Assembly: GCF_036884655.1 (NCBI RefSeq) | Contig: NC_088359.1 | Span: 19,152,001 to 19,216,000 of the forward strand | Source of the DNA: Musa acuminata AAA Group | Taxonomy: Eukaryota; Streptophyta; Magnoliopsida; Zingiberales; Musaceae | Direction: 5' to 3' | DNA: 64,000 nt | Part shown: piece by piece, positions 52,765 through 63,153 of the stretch | How the letters are laid out: every line of letters begins with the position of its first letter | Position numbering within the stretch: the first letter of the stretch is position 1 | Notes under the pieces: generated by a model | Told to the model about the DNA's origin: nothing | What the model saw: only the letters and a program-made list of their open reading frames with translations | The model's database searches: none | Translations under genes and position numbers: made by a program

Positions 52765-55524
52765 TGTCATGCCCCCCGAATTTAATTCTCGTTTAGGAGG
52801 TGTGAATCTAACTCAAGATTGATAATATTATGATTCAACAAACAATCCAGGATCCAATCACACATTTGAGGTCACTAAGAAAAATATTCAAGTCATTCAT
52901 CTGTACAATCCACAATTCACATAACCTGTGCAGTTTATAATCATACATCATGTCACTAGAAGATTCTTAAAATCCAAAAGCAACTTAACTAAACCATAAC
53001 TATATCATAAATCCATAAGCGCGGCAATTAATGCAATCACAAAACCAACATGTACTACATGTTTATATCAGTACACAGTTTCGACTTAACATTTCCAAAA
53101 TCCTACCGTAAAAGGTACTTTTCAAATATTTACAAGATACATCAATCTAGATTTGTCATTGATATTTCATTACACCCAAAAAGAACTTATACAACATCAA
53201 CCTATCAAGTACAAAATATTTGCCCCAGAATCTTCTAGTCTTCCACTGCCTCAACCCAATTTACACATTTTAGCGAGCGATAAGCTATCCTGAAAAATTT
53301 ATATAGCAACGGGGTGAGCATATAAAGCTCAGCAAATGACTAACATATCCATAGCAAAGAGGACAGTTTCCAAACAAATGAGGTATCAAAATACAAAGCA
53401 GAGATACAAGATGAAACAGTAGCATGTTTTGTTTGAATGCAAAATTACAATATCATATCGTTCAAAGCACGTTTTATTCATACAATCGAGGAAAGGTAAT
53501 TGGAGCATATCATTGGCATAACGAGCATATTGATGACATATGGTAGCTTTCACTGTATAACAAAGACTTATAACATTTCGGAAATATATCAAAGAACAAA
53601 ACATGAATAGAAGCTCAAATGTCACATAACGATGCATTCATTTCATTCTTATCCAAAGCATGCATAGAAACATAGCCAAAGCTTTGGATATCATATCAAA
53701 CACATAGAAGGTGAAGTGGGATCATAACATAATATGGTCCATCCATTTCTGAATGACCAACAAACATAAGTCTCCCACGTCTGGGAGCTCCATCCACCCA
53801 CGTCTGAGTGAAGTCATAGGGGGCCGGCAGAGCATCGCGGGCTCTAAGCATAACTCCCTTTACCATTTCTAGCAATGGTTCACATTTATCCCACAAACAC
53901 CGGAGTACAAAGGGACAGTATGAATGATGAAATTATCATATATTGGAAGCATATGCGGAACAACAAAATGTACATATGCCTTTCGAGTCAATACGATACA
54001 AACATAATCTTTCACAATGTATTCATATTTGAAAGGAAACAAAAGCAAGAGCATACAAGGATTTCAAGAAACCATATATAGCTCAATTGAAATAAGAAAG
54101 TTAGATAAATTCAATGTCCAAAGAAATGAAATTGGAAGAGGCACATATCGAAAGCAAATGTGGAACAATGGGATGCATGTGCCGAATCATTACGATGCAA
54201 ACATGATCTTTAGATGATAGCTGCAGATGTACAAATAAATAGAGGACAAAAGTATACAGGAATTTAAGGTAATAATGTAAAGCTTAACTGAAGTAAGAGT
54301 TTTTGCTGAAATCAATTTCCAAAGAGAATAAACAAGGAAAGCCGAAATCGACCAAAGCTCGATTCTGGCAGAATTTGATAGGAACATTGTATGGACTATT
54401 TGGATAACCAATTATGCTCCAATTTATACAAAATAGGTGTCATTAGAAAGCTTTGTCAATCTAGTTTTAGGAAAATCAAGTTTAACAAGAATTGGAATTT
54501 ACAACAGGGAGTTACAGATAATTTTGTAGCGTAAGGTCTGAAAATATTAGCTCTATTTTACTGAATCCATAGGGTCGATGAAAGCAGATGTTTCAGTTAG
54601 CAATTGTACTCCAAAAATTTCTAATCAGGTATATACAGAAAGCATTTTGAGTCTATCTTCCAATAAATCATACTTTGTATGAATCTGAGTTCACAGTAGA
54701 AAGTTATAAGTAGTTAAGCAACAAGAGGTCAGAAATTTCGGTCCCTCTTTTACAGAATCTATAGGGTTAATTTAAACAGAAGTCTTAATAGGAATTTAAA
54801 CTCCAAATCATTCGATCTTAGTATCAAAATAAAGATTTTTTTTGTCTACTTTCAAATGGAATAGGTTTTGTCTAAATCAGAGTTTATTACAAAATGTTAT
54901 GACTGAAACATTGCATAGAGGTCAAATTACCGAAAAATTACAGATTCATAGCTTTATATCAAAACGAAAGAAGGTCTGGTTCTCAGTTGAAATCTTTCAA
55001 ATTTTGCAGAATAAAAATAGAAACAGAGATTAAGGTTATTGTGGGATGGGGTTAGAACACTTGCCTTAAAATTATGTGAATCCTAAATGTGAGAAAATTG
55101 ACGAAAAACCTTAAGCTCCTCGTCTTCTTCTTCTTCTTCTTCTTCTTCTCTCATACTCACGTTGGCTGCAACTCTTCAGGTTTGTTTTCTTTAACCTTTC
55201 ATCTAATTATTTAGGTTTTGGCTAATGCAAAAGTTGCAAGGTGTCATGCATGCATGAAAGGGGCTAGGTGTCATCTTTAGAGCAAAGATAAGTGGCATCA
55301 ACCTTAGGTTAGCTAGTGACACATGTCCACTATATTTTTTTTCTTTTTCTTTTTAACTTAAATCTGAATCTTTCATAAATTATATCAAACTTCTAATATT
55401 TACTCTTAGGTCCCTAGCCATAAACTTTTAATATAATATCATTGAATATAAAATAATTATTAAATAATCCTTATTTTTTACAAACAAATCTTTTACTAAA
55501 TTTTTAAAAATGGGGGATGTTACA
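52765..55524 (-). repeat. 5' LTR of element G
   Basis: The 2760-bp LTR is nearly identical to 47062-49807. It has a (CTT)n run at about 55121-55149. Confidence 0.95.
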
Positions 55525-56042
55525 TTAAAAGATCTATCTTGATCGTGCAAAAGTTCTTGCCTGAAAATGAAAACTCTTACGTAATTACCTAAGTAAAGTT
55601 GATTGCTCTGAATGAAAATTCTTCTCAAGACAAAAACTCTCAAATCAGATTTCACTGCGATCAGAACAAGTGCTCTCCGCCTGCAGGCGGTGGCACCGCC
55701 CCAGCTGGAGGTAGCACCTCCAGCTGTCACGTGTTGCAAGCGGTTGCACCGCTCCAGCCAGAGGTGCAATCGCCCGTAACTCTGCCCTTTTTAACCTAAG
55801 CTAGGGCCGACGGTGAAACCGACCCCAACTCACTCCCTTCCCCTCTGTACTCTTCCAAGCCTCCTCCATCCCCATTTCTCTCCTCATAGCATCCCAAATA
55901 CCCCTCATTTCGGAGTAAAACATCAACAATCCTTCCCTCTCTTGAAGATCTCACTAAGGTATTCTCTAAGAAGCCCTTAAACTCTTTTTTTTTATTATTC
56001 ATTTACTTTTGCTCATCACTATTCTTCTAAACAACAGTAGTT
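55525..56042 (+). other. Upstream region of the foreign ORF with GC palindromes
   Basis: The region contains GGCGGTGGCACCGCC (55685-55699), GGAGGTAGCACCTCC and GCGGTTGCACCGC at 55684-55770. These are the palindrome classes found in the copia U3 regions, but they lie here outside any LTR that I can delimit. A pyrimidine-rich stretch (55815-55990) then leads to the ATG at 56043. Confidence 0.6.
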
Positions 56043-57161
56043 ATGGGATCTAGAAGATCCTCAAGGGACAAAGGAAAGAGGAGATTAGTAGAAGATTTTG
56101 ATCTCACCCTTTTCGATTCAAAATACCATGCTGAAAAATTTTCCTCTTTCGAACTTAGGAGTGTCAATAAGGGAAAATGTGTAGATTTAAATGAACTAAG
56201 AGACTTAGAGACAATCCAATGGTTTACAAACTTAGATCTACTTCCTATTTTACAAATTAACGAACCCATCTATCCAAGACTTGTTAGACTGTTTTACAAC
56301 AACATACAAGTAGATGAAGAAGAAAGAATGTCTACCTATCTTTTAGGACAACACATCTCAATTATGGATAAATTCATTTGCGACATGATAGGCATTCCCA
56401 TGAAAAGTAGAGGACTTTACTTTAGAGGATCATGGGATGATAAAACTGTTGGAACAACATATGTTGAAGCCTTAGGAACAATTTTTGCCAATCCCAACTT
56501 AGCATTTGTTCCTAAAAGTCGTGAACATCTACTGCCTCTAAACACTAAGGTACTTCATCATATCCTAACTAGCATCATTCTCCCTAAACAATACCACCAT
56601 GATGAAGTAAGCCAATTAGAATTAGGAACTATGTATTTGATCATGAAAGGACATGACATCTGTCTTGGTTATCTTATCCAACAAAACATGTTAGAACTAT
56701 TTAAGAAAGATATGATGCTCCCATATGGTGGTATAATAACTAGAATAATGAAAGCCTACGATATTCTAATACCACCGGAAGAAGAAGTAATAAAAGTAGA
56801 TAGATTTAGCATAATAAATAAAAATCTACTTCACCGATTAAGATGTTTTTATAGAAACGGTAACTGGGTTAGAATGCCAAGAAGAATCGATCCCCCCAAC
56901 CTGAACCAGAACCGGAAACACCAATCTTTAGGGGTACCCAATCTCCTCCGATCTGTCCCTTTGAGGAAACACATCCATTTGAACAAACTCATACTTCATC
57001 TATCGAAGATATTGGGATTCGGATGGACTGATTCGAACAAAGACAAGAACGGCTTGAACATCGACAAGATTAAATCCTATCTGAGCTGTAGCAAATTCAT
57101 CGACAATTTGACTCTTTGTTTAGGCACTTTAATTTTTCACCTCATGAATGAGCTTGTATGA
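56043..57161 (+). CDS. Putative plant transposon protein-like ORF carried by element B
   Basis: The 372-codon ORF starts at an ATG with a basic N-terminus (MGSRRSSRDKGKRR). Residues about 20-240 resemble the 'putative plant transposon protein' domain often found in plant transposable elements (cf. PF20167; from memory, unverified): YHAEKFSSFELR, VDLNELR, EPIYPRLVRLFYNNI and IMDKFICDMIGIP. After about residue 283 the frame appears shifted at a C6 run (56892-56897). In the shifted frame the downstream DNA reads as an acidic Pro/Glu stretch and then a Gln-rich helix, as expected for the family C-terminus. The protein's function is unknown. It lies in sense inside copia element B, in place of protease to RT, so it was captured or inserted. 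Confidence 0.65.
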   Translation: MGSRRSSRDKGKRRLVEDFDLTLFDSKYHAEKFSSFELRSVNKGKCVDLNELRDLETIQWFTNLDLLPILQINEPIYPRLVRLFYNNIQVDEEERMSTYLLGQHISIMDKFICDMIGIPMKSRGLYFRGSWDDKTVGTTYVEALGTIFANPNLAFVPKSREHLLPLNTKVLHHILTSIILPKQYHHDEVSQLELGTMYLIMKGHDICLGYLIQQNMLELFKKDMMLPYGGIITRIMKAYDILIPPEEEVIKVDRFSIINKNLLHRLRCFYRNGNWVRMPRRIDPPNLNQNRKHQSLGVPNLLRSVPLRKHIHLNKLILHLSKILGFGWTDSNKDKNGLNIDKIKSYLSCSKFIDNLTLCLGTLIFHLMNELV

Positions 57162-57394
57162 ACACAATAATCTGTTGTTATTGTAAACTCCTTATGTTAC
57201 TCACCATGATGAGCTTTGCCTTGATCCTTGATATGGTTACCTGATATATTTTGAGCATATGCAGAGTTGTAAACATCTATCGTTGTTTATCTCGGATTTT
57301 ACATTGAAACTAAATGTTTTGAAAACCTTGTGCCTTGATTTCCATGATAAATATAGTTTGAAAAAGCGATATACCAATGCAGTTGATAAGTCAT
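57162..57394 (+). other. Unassigned sequence between the foreign ORF and the pol tail
   Basis: Nothing is recognisable here. It ends where homology to the pol end begins (ATACTAAACATCAACTAGCT). Confidence 0.5.
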
Positions 57395-57507
57395 TACCAT
57401 TGATACTAAACATCAACTAGCTGACATTTTTACAAAACCTCTAAGTGAAGAACAATTTGATTTCATAAGAAGAGAATTAGGAATGTTGATGTGTCTGAAT
57501 AGATAAA
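57395..57507 (+). pseudogene. Copia pol C-terminal tail of element B
   Basis: About 37 codons read [20 protein letters not shown] and end at the same stop as pol of element A, with one substitution in the last residues (CLNR against CPNR). The rest of pol is absent. Confidence 0.9.
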
Positions 57508-58476
57508 CTAGTTAAAATTATTTTTCGGACTTTATTGAATGATCAAATCACTTGATTGCCATTACATAACATGTGTTTTGTCTTTATGATTGTATTTGAA
57601 AATCTGTAGCATAGTCTTGTCCGAATACATGAAAGAATTCATCACATTTTCGGATTCGCTTAACAGTTGGAATGATAAAAATGAAATTTTCTCATACACT
57701 CTTATGAAAAATATTTTTTTAAATGGATTTGATGAAATGATTCCTGCTTATGAATTCCATCTTGAAATATGAATGATAGTATTTTTACTTGCAAAAAGCT
57801 GTTTCAAACACATATCTTGACTCAAAGTAAACTCACAAATAGCTAGAATCACAAATGGCTTTCCTCCTTCATGCACAAAGGATTATAACAAAAAAGGAAG
57901 GAAGAAGTATTCAAAGCAATCTACGTATCATGCCTTCCTTTATATGCTTGATAACTTGCTTATATTGTTCTCCTGGTATCACATCTACCATGCTTTTTGT
58001 TGATGACAAAGGGGGAGAAATATATGAATTGATGCTATAAACACTGATGCTATGATTATGCCATGCTTGCATCACTAAGAGATATATGAACAGATGCCAT
58101 GCATTAATTTGCATTATGCCTTGAGTTGATATCTTACCATGTGAAGAAATGCAACACTTGCTAAAATATTTGAAATGTGTACATCATGTAATGATATCAA
58201 AATCCTACTTCATAGCTTTACATGTTGATATCTTACAATATGATGAATTGCTACAATTACCATCATTCAAAATTGTTATGTAAAATTTGAAAATGAATGT
58301 CAAGCCTTGACATCATCTTTAGAGAGATACATCATGATGGGAATCATGATGGGAGTATTGATAAGTTCAAATGATTTAACTTATCAATATGTCGCTTGAA
58401 TTCTTAGGTCTTGAATTCAAGAATGACTTATCTCAAGTATGACATATAGACAGGGGGAGTTAAGGTTAACTCCATT
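57508..58476 (+). other. 3' untranslated region of element B
   Basis: The region is AT-rich and collinear with 1-459 of A (minus). It contains TTTTTGTTGATGACAAAGGG then GGGAGA near 57993-58018, the internal polypurine tract. No gene is visible. Confidence 0.7.
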
Positions 58477-58546
58477 ATCAATTGATTGTCATCATCGAAA
58501 AGGGGGAGATGGTTGAATCTCGGATTTTGATGATGAAGTCAATTGT
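58477..58546 (+). promoter_or_regulatory. Polypurine tract inside a hairpin (element B)
   Basis: The arms are 58477-58500 and 58525-58546, with CAATTG on both. The loop holds AAGGGGGAGAT and the LTR start. Confidence 0.7.
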
Positions 58547-60063
58547 CATTTGTTATCTAATCTATATGTTGAGATAAGTGTGCAGGATTAACTACGATTA
58601 AAGTAAGACATGTAGTAGGAGTTGCGCCGGAGTCAAGACAATGATCACTTTGGTAGTTCGAGAGTTCGACGGAAGTTCGGACAATCGTCGGAGATTCTAC
58701 GAGAACAAATCTGAGAAGTCCATAAGCTTGCCAAAGAAGCTCGTCGGAACTCGCCAAGTGAATCGTCGCAAGTCCAGGAGTTTGCCGGAAGTCCGCAGGA
58801 GCATCACCGAGGGTTCATCGGATGATCGACGGAAGTTCGCCGGAAGCTCGCCAGAAGAAGCGATTAACGCACCGGAGCAAGTTGCAGTAAATGTCTTAGG
58901 AAAAATCATAGTTAGCACATTGATTAAGTTGGAAATGGGAGGTGATCCCATTAACTTAATCTTGGGGCAATTGGGCCCCTGAAAAACCCAAATTGGGCCG
59001 AATGGATCAACCCATTCGGACCCTGAGCTCTGCCAGGCGGTGCAACCACCTCAGTTAGGAGGTGCAACCGCCTGAGCTCAGTCTTCGAGCTCTGTCAGGA
59101 GGTGCAACCGCCCCTGACAGGAGGTAGCACCACCCAGAGGCTCAGTCTTCGAGCTCTGCCAAGCGGTGCAACCGTTCCAGTTAGGAGGTGCAACCGCCTG
59201 ATCCCGGAATTCCGGGAATTGACAGTTTTGAGCTCCAAATTTGAACTGGGTTGGGGCCTATAAATACCCCACCCATTCAACACTGATAGGTAAGAAATTT
59301 TACACCGAAATCTTGATCCTTTCTGTGATTCTTAGAGCTCAAAATTGTTGTAAAGGCCAAAAGTTCTTCTCCTTCTATTCTTCCAAGTTCTGAGTTGTAA
59401 AGAGAGGAGAGAAAATTTCTGTAAGGGTTGTCTCCTAAGCCCGTCAAAAGGAGTGAAACTGTAAAAGGGTGGTTGGCCTTCGCCTATTGAAGGAAGGACT
59501 CTAGTTGACGTCGGTGACCTCGTCGGTGGAGGAAGCCAAAAGTGGAGTAGGTCAAGATTGACCGAACCACTCTAAATATCGGTTTGCATTTACTTTGAGC
59601 ATATTATCTTTACTGCAAACCTCCTCTGAAGCTTACTGCTTTCTGCGCATATACGATCAGGTTTCAAGCCTTTCACTTTCCGAATCAGCGTTTAGACGTA
59701 AATCTGTTTTTCGTACGATCATCATATTTCAGATTGCGTTTACGTTTTGAGCTCTACCATAACTGCAAACTACCTTTATACTCTTGCTTAAACTGCATCT
59801 TGCCTAATCAAGTGATTTACGAATCAACATTTAGACGTAAATCAGTTTCTTCGTACGAACGTCATATTTCAGTTTGCGCCTATATTCTGGTTTTCATCAT
59901 AGCTGCAAACCGCCTTCATAGATTGACTTTAACATCATCTTACTTAGAATCGGTTTTCACACAGAAATCGTTTTTATCATTCGAACGCAGTTTCGTTTTA
60001 ATCGCAGAAAGTTTTCCGCTGCACTAATTCACCCCCCCCCTCTTAGTGCTCTTGATCCTAACA
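58511..60063 (+). repeat. LTR1 of element B (3' LTR)
   Basis: The 1553-bp LTR starts GGTTGAATC (T mutated) after the polypurine tract and ends GATCCTAACA. It has about six palindromes (59034-59200) and the TATA box at 59257-59270. It is closer to LTR A than to the 5' LTR of B. Confidence 0.92.
59257..59270 (+). promoter_or_regulatory. LTR1 TATA box
   Basis: CCTATAAATACCCC is at the conserved place. Confidence 0.78.
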
Positions 60064-61549
60064 GAAGTCAATTATCATTTGCTCTCTAATCTATATGTTG
60101 AGATAAGTTTGCAGGATTAACTACGATGAAAATAAGATATGCAGCAGGAGTTTCGCCGGAGCCAAGACAATGATCACGTTGGGAGTTCGAGAGTTCGACG
60201 GAAGTTCGGACAGTCGTCGGAGGTTCTACGGGAACAAATCTGAGAAGTCCATGAGCTTACCAAAGAAGCTCATCGGAACTCGCCAAGTGGATCGTCGCAA
60301 GTCCAGGAGTTTGCCGGAAGTCCGCAGGAGCATCACCGAGGGTTCATCGGATGATCGACGGAAGTTCGCCGGAAGCTTGCCGGAAGAAGCGATTGACGCA
60401 CCGGAGCAAGTTGCAGTAAATATCTTAGGAAAAATCGTAGTTAGCACGATGATTAAGTTGGAAATGGGAGGTGATCCCATTAACTTAATCTTTGGGCAAT
60501 TGGGCCCCTAGAAAAACCCAAATTGGGCCGAATGGATCATAATCCATTCGGACCCTGATTTCTGCCAGGTGGTTCAACCGCCTCAGTCAAGCGGTGGCAT
60601 CGCCTGAGCTCGGTCTTCGAGCTCTGGCAGGAGGTGCAACCGCCCCTGACAGAGGTGGCACCGCCTAGAGGCTCAGTCTTCGAGCTCTGCTAGGCGGTGC
60701 AACCGCCAGATCCCGGAATTCCGGGTATTGACAGTTTTGAGCTCCAAATTCAAACTGGGTTAGGGCCTATAAATACCCCACCCATTCAACACTGAAAGAC
60801 AGCATACATACACCGAAATCCTGATCTTATTCTGTGATTCTTAGAGCTCAAAATTGTTGTAAAGGCCAAAAGTTCTTCTCCCTCTTTTCTTCCAAGTTCT
60901 GATCTTTAAAGAGAGGAGAGAAAATTCGTAAGGGTTGTCTCCTAAGCCCGTCAAAAGGAGTGAAACTGTAAAAGGGTGGTTGGCCTTCGCCTATTGAAGG
61001 AAGGCCTCTAGTTGACGTCGGTGACCTAGTCGGTGGAGGAAGCCAAAAGTGGAGTAGGTCAAGATTGACCGAACCACTCTAAATCTTGATTTGCATTTAA
61101 ATGAGCATCTTATCCTTACTGCAAATCTCCTCAAAAGCTTACTGCTTTCTGAGCATATACGATCGGGTTTAGAGCTTTGCACTTTCCGAATCGGCGTTTA
61201 GACGTAAATCAGTTTTATCGTACGATCATCATATTTCAGTGTGCGTTTACGTTTTGATTTCTATCATAACTGTAAACTGCCTTTATATCCTTGCTTTAAC
61301 TTCATCTCTTTCTATCAATTTTTTCAAACGAATATCATATTTCAGTTTACGCCTACTATCTGATTTGAACCATAACTGCAAACTGCACTTATATCTTTGA
61401 TGGATCTCGCTTAATCAAAAGTTAAAGTGATTTACGAATCGACTTTCCTACCGAAATCACTTTTATCGAACGAACGCTATTTTTATCGTATAAGGTTTTC
61501 CGCTGCACTAATTCACCCCCCCCCCCTCTTAGTGCTCTTGATCCTAACA
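60064..61549 (+). repeat. LTR2 of element B, lacking its first ~25 bp
   Basis: The sequence starts GAAGTCAATT directly after LTR1 and runs to GATCCTAACA. It has five palindromes (60567-60712) and the TATA box at 60766-60779. It shares the GCATACATACACCGAAATCC block with the 5' LTR (44250) but not with LTR1. Confidence 0.92.
60766..60779 (+). promoter_or_regulatory. LTR2 TATA box
   Basis: CCTATAAATACCCC is at the conserved place. Confidence 0.78.
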
Positions 61550-61555
61550 GGCTTT

Positions 61556-61703
61556 CTCCCACGGGCGACGGGCGATGACACTGTAACGGCGATTAGATCT
61601 CCCAAGGGCGATGTACTGTAGCGGCGGTGACGACACTGTAGCAGCGACCAGATCTAAGGTGACGGTACTGTAGCGGCGACAACACTGTAGCAGCGATGAG
61701 ATC
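61556..61703. repeat. GC-rich minisatellite, right half
   Basis: GGCGATGTACTGTAGCGGCG-type units with GAGATCT ends match 43220-43367 across the B insertion. Confidence 0.85.
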
Positions 61704-61704
61704 T

Positions 61705-61801
61705 TGTTAGGACTCTAGCTTGGAGAGTCCTAATTGAGAGGGACATTCATGTAAAACTGTTAGGACTCTAACTAGGAGAGTCCTAATTGAGAGGGACATT
61801 C
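61705..61801 (+). repeat. Two extra head-to-tail copies of the H LTR start
   Basis: TGTTAGGACTCTAGCTTGGA... (53 bp, 61705-61757) and TGTTAGGACTCTAACTAGGA... (44 bp, 61758-61801) precede the true LTR start at 61802. Each contains the GGACTCT/AGAGTCC hairpin. Confidence 0.92.
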
Positions 61802-62141
61802 TGTTAGGACTCTAGCTAGGAGAGTCCTAATTGAGAGGGGCATTCAAGTAGAGGTATTTTCTTAGAGAAGAATTAGGAGTTGTAAGGGAATAGGAGTCTT
61901 GACTATGAGTCCTACTAGGAGTTGGTTAGAAGTAAGAGTCTTAAGTAGGAGTCCTATTAGAAGTTAGGGTTTAGAAGCCCTATAAATAGCCATGTATTCC
62001 TTCTTTTTTCATAAGCAATAGATGAATCTTTTCTGCAGCCTTTGAGCAGCAACTTGGAGGGAGAAACCCCTATAGAGTTCCAAGGATGCCGATCCCCTAA
62101 AGAGATCAACCCCAAGTTTAGAATCTGCAAGGGTTCTAACA
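61802..62141 (+). repeat. 5' LTR of element H
   Basis: The 340-bp LTR runs from TGTTAGGACTCTAGCTAGGA to GGGTTCTAACA. It belongs to the same family as the LTR of element I. The TATA box is at 61979-61991. Confidence 0.93.
61979..61991 (+). promoter_or_regulatory. Element H LTR TATA box
   Basis: CCTATAAATAGCC matches the site in element I. Confidence 0.78.
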
Positions 62142-62143
62142 CC

Positions 62144-62157
62144 AAGTATCAGAGCAG
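62144..62157 (+). promoter_or_regulatory. Element H primer-binding site
   Basis: AAGTATCAGAGCAG is an iMet-type site with one changed base, two nt after the LTR. Confidence 0.78.
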
Positions 62158-62450
62158 CATTCTTGGCATCTCGCTGCCCTTCCACTGCCATCCATCAACC
62201 CTCCACAACCGCCCAAAGCAATTCCCACAATTGCTTAAAAGATCGTCGCCAAATTCCACCGTCATCTCCACCACCGCAGATCATCCTTTGATCTCCCTGT
62301 GAATTGCAACAGGTTCTGGTTTCCTACCTTACTGCTGCTGCAATTTAGTTATCCTTATTCGAAAATCCAAAAAAAAAAAAATTGTTCCTATATTACTGCA
62401 TAAACCTTTCGTCACAAAGTTTTCATCTCTACGACGAAAGATACATTGCA

Positions 62451-62832
62451 GAATTCTAGCCGCATAGCACCATCTGTTTGATCTTGCTACTGTGCTTTTT
62501 CTATCCAAATTTCTATGAAATTTTTATGACATCTTTGACACTTCCTAACAGCAGATTTCCCTTTGGTTTTTTCGAAAAATTCTCAATATAAACCATTGAT
62601 CTTTTACGTCTAATCTGCTATATTAAAAATCTGCACTGTAAAATTTCAGCCGCATAGCACTGTTTTTTGATCTTGATACTACGTTGTTTCTATCCAAATC
62701 TCTACGAAATTTTTATGATAGCTTTGACACTTCCTAATAGTGGATTTCCCTTTGGTTTCATCAAAAAATTCTCAATATAAACCACTGATCTTTTACGTCT
62801 AATCTGCTATACCTAAAAATCTGTGCTGCAGA
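62451..62832. repeat. Two ~190-bp tandem repeats in the H leader
   Basis: The copies start at 62451 and 62641, and a third partial copy starts at 62833. Each begins TTYTAGCCGCATAGCAC or similar and holds CTTTGACACTTCCTAA and GATCTTTTACGTCTAATCTG. Confidence 0.9.
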
Positions 62833-63153
62833 AAATTTCAGCCGCATATTGTTGCCTTAACCCATCTATTTGCAATCTTTTTTGAATGAAATTTCTTATA
62901 CACTTCATAGATCATCTTGGCTTCCATCTAAGATTGATATATTAAGAAATTAATCTCTAAAAATGATTTTATGTTGCTGCAAATTTTCGTCGTAACCCGC
63001 TGAAATTTTTGGATGAGAATTCTGCAATCGCAACTTGCACCAATTTCCTTGCTGTTATACTGTCGAAATTTTCTTGATTAGATTAGATATCCTTGCTGTC
63101 ATATAAACTGTGATTTTGCTATCAATTCCCTCCTCAATTCTCTCAAGTTTTTG

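Larger units (their letters stand above)
47062..55524 (-). mobile_element. Element G: Tekay-like Ty3-gypsy, internally deleted
   Basis: On the minus strand: 5' LTR 52765-55524, primer-binding site, remnants of gag/protease/RNase H/integrase, polypurine tract (AAGGAGGGGAGAG, 49808-49820) and 3' LTR 47062-49807. Perfect duplications TTAAA lie at 47057-47061 and 55525-55529. The LTRs are nearly identical, yet the internal region is only about 2.96 kb and has no RT palm. Long LTRs and the GRKCRTPICW integrase motif point to the Tekay/Del clade. Confidence 0.95.
43368..61549 (+). mobile_element. Composite copia element B with nested insertions
   Basis: The order is 5' LTR, broken gag, foreign segment (46691-47061 plus 55525-57394) split by gypsy G, last ~37 codons of pol, 3' untranslated region, LTR1 and LTR2. 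The outer flanks GACTT (43363-43367) and GGCTT (61550-61554) form a 4/5 target duplication. LTR2 resembles the 5' LTR more than LTR1 does, which suggests a recombined pair of nested elements. Confidence 0.85.
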
